From Bacteroides sp. 224 (GTDB taxonomy: Bacteria; Bacteroidota; Bacteroidia; Bacteroidales; Bacteroidaceae): DNA of 64,000 nt. The DNA is taken from the NCBI RefSeq assembly GCF_010500995.1, contig NZ_QVMK01000019.1, forward strand, positions 23,624 through 87,623. Reading direction: 5' to 3'. Position numbers and translations under genes: made by a program. Shown here in pieces: positions 62,806 to 64,000 of the stretch (its first letter is position 1; each line of letters opens with the position of its first letter). A model generated the notes under the pieces. It searched no databases. It was given only the letters and a program-made list of their open reading frames with translations, and had not been told where the DNA came from.

Positions 62806-64000
62806 TTATAAACCAAATGCTTCTTTTACTTTATCTACATAATCCAGCTTTTCCCATGTGAAGAGTTCCACTTCCATAGTCTTATCCGGTTGATAACGAG
62901 AGCTGAATTTCTTGGTTACAATACGCGGTTCACGCCCCATGTGTCCGTAAGCAGCTGTTTCGCTGTAAATTGGGTTGCGGAGCTTCAGTCTGTCTTCAAT
63001 GGCTTTTGGGCGCAGATCAAATAACTCGTCAATCTTGCAAGCAATCTCTCCGTCACTCATTGGCACATTGCTACGGCCATAAGTATTTACATAGATATTG
63101 ATAGGGCGAGCCACACCAATAGCGTAAGATACCTGAACCAATATTTCATCAGCTACACCGGCAGCTACCAGATTTTTAGCAATATGACGAACCGCATAGG
63201 CAGCACTGCGGTCTACCTTACTTGGATCTTTACCCGAGAAAGCACCACCACCATGGGCTCCTTTTCCTCCGTAGGTATCAACAATGATTTTACGACCTGT
63301 TAAACCGGAGTCTCCGTGAGGACCTCCAATCACGAATTTACCTGTCGGATTCACATGATAAGTAATGTTAGCATCGAACAGAGCTAATACTTCCGGATGG
63401 TTAATAGTAGCAAATACACGTGGCATCAGTATCTCGATAACATCTTTCCGGATAATAGCCAGCATTTTCTCGTCAGCAGCCAATTGGGCTTCCAAAGAAT
63501 CATTTTCGGGCTGAATAAAATCATCATGCTGAGTAGATACAACAATGGTATCTATGCGGATTGGCTTACCATTATCTTCGTACTCAATAGTCACCTGACT
63601 TTTTGAATCGGGACGAAGATACGTCATCACTTTACCTTCGCGACGGATTTCTGCCAACACAGAAAGAATACGGTGCGATAAGTCCAATGACAGCGGCATG
63701 TAGTTCTCTGTTTCATGGGTTGCATAACCGAACATCATTCCTTGGTCGCCAGCTCCCTGATCCATCGGATCTTTTCGTTCCACGCCGCGGTTTATGTCAG
63801 GGCTTTGCTCATGAATGGCGGAAAACACCCCACAGGAGTTCCCTTCAAACATATACTCACCTTTGGTATAACCAATGCGTTTAATTACTCCTCTTGCAAC
63901 TTCTTGTAAGTCGACATAAGCTTCAGATTTCACTTCTCCGGCCAAAACCACCTGACCGGTAGTTACCAGGGTTTCGCAAGCTACTTTAGAACTTGGATCG
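62806..64000 (-). CDS. metK: S-adenosylmethionine synthase (5' end beyond window)
   Basis: Makes S-adenosylmethionine from methionine and ATP in the cytoplasm. About 398 codons are visible and the first ~35 lie beyond the right edge, because the frame stays open to base 64000 and reads [15 protein letters not shown], a typical near-N-terminal segment. Landmarks are [35 protein letters not shown] and [19 protein letters not shown]. The C terminus is [18 protein letters not shown]. The terminator follows the stop. Confidence 0.95.
   Translation of the reverse strand, partial: DPSSKVACETLVTTGQVVLAGEVKSEAYVDLQEVARGVIKRIGYTKGEYMFEGNSCGVFSAIHEQSPDINRGVERKDPMDQGAGDQGMMFGYATHETENYMPLSLDLSHRILSVLAEIRREGKVMTYLRPDSKSQVTIEYEDNGKPIRIDTIVVSTQHDDFIQPENDSLEAQLAADEKMLAIIRKDVIEILMPRVFATINHPEVLALFDANITYHVNPTGKFVIGGPHGDSGLTGRKIIVDTYGGKGAHGGGAFSGKDPSKVDRSAAYAVRHIAKNLVAAGVADEILVQVSYAIGVARPINIYVNTYGRSNVPMSDGEIACKIDELFDLRPKAIEDRLKLRNPIYSETAAYGHMGREPRIVTKKFSSRYQPDKTMEVELFTWEKLDYVDKVKEAFGL

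Overview
The window looks like chromosomal DNA from a Bacteroides-type member of the Bacteroidales. The evidence is the repeated TAnnTTTG promoter -7 boxes, a TonB receptor/DUF4249 lipoprotein pair, a DUF2723 membrane protein, a DUF4271-hemD-rnpA-yidD-tatD cluster, kduI/kduD beside a DUF4861 lipoprotein, and three genes of the AAA-ATPase-like/PD-(D/E)XK family (PF09820/PF08011 type). Species cannot be fixed from the sequence alone. The left edge starts inside a repeat array. The right edge cuts metK.

Layout. 1-815: an orphan copy of an array-bearing leader, a long hairpin and a WYL-protein remnant. 0.9-8.5 kb: an alpha-2-macroglobulin-like giant protein, a secreted partner and a lipoprotein. 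8.5-9.0 kb: three different large palindromes in a row. 9-20 kb: argS, an AAA/PD-(D/E)XK gene, topA, and a coupled outer-membrane barrel/TPR lipoprotein-like pair. 20-27.7 kb: NUDIX/comF divergent pair, alkaline phosphatase, lipoprotein, TonB receptor and DUF4249 lipoprotein. 27.6-30.4 kb: nrdD-nrdG anaerobic ribonucleotide reductase, overlapping the DUF4249 gene tail to tail. 30.8-40.3 kb: a long plus-strand run, cysE, rRNA methyltransferase, DPP-IV-like peptidase, purD, two membrane proteins, mnmD-like gene, and zinc-type ABC binding protein and ATPase without a permease. 40.4-46.5 kb: MORN-type protein, DUF2723 protein, polysaccharide deacetylase, epimerase. 46.5-49.6 kb: the uronate-catabolic kduI-kduD-DUF4861 cluster. 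49.9-54.7 kb: an L,D-transpeptidase-like protein and two near-identical AAA/PD-(D/E)XK genes. 54.7-57.3 kb: an OmpH/Skp-like gene followed by three mutually paralogous membrane proteins. 57.4-64 kb: tRNA-Gln, tyrS, a REP-associated transposase between inverted REP clusters, tatD, yidD, rnpA, hemD, DUF4271 and metK.

The most unusual layer is non-coding. (1) Upstream of the second AAA/PD-(D/E)XK gene lies a degenerate array of ten cores spaced exactly 23 bp, followed by four palindromic GGTCNGACC cores spaced exactly 22 bp. A copy that is about 97% identical sits at the left edge without the gene, while the sister gene has no array. (2) A different 22-bp-pitch motif, GYCRGTWGC, occurs as short arrays at two unrelated places. 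(3) A 45-bp palindromic element supplies the last 14 codons and the stop codon of two unrelated genes, and a relative sits at the N terminus of purD. (4) Many other palindromic or heptameric dispersed repeats lie between genes. One REP family flanks its likely transposase. All coordinates, periods and motif matches were read by eye. Family names rest on motif recognition, not on database searches.
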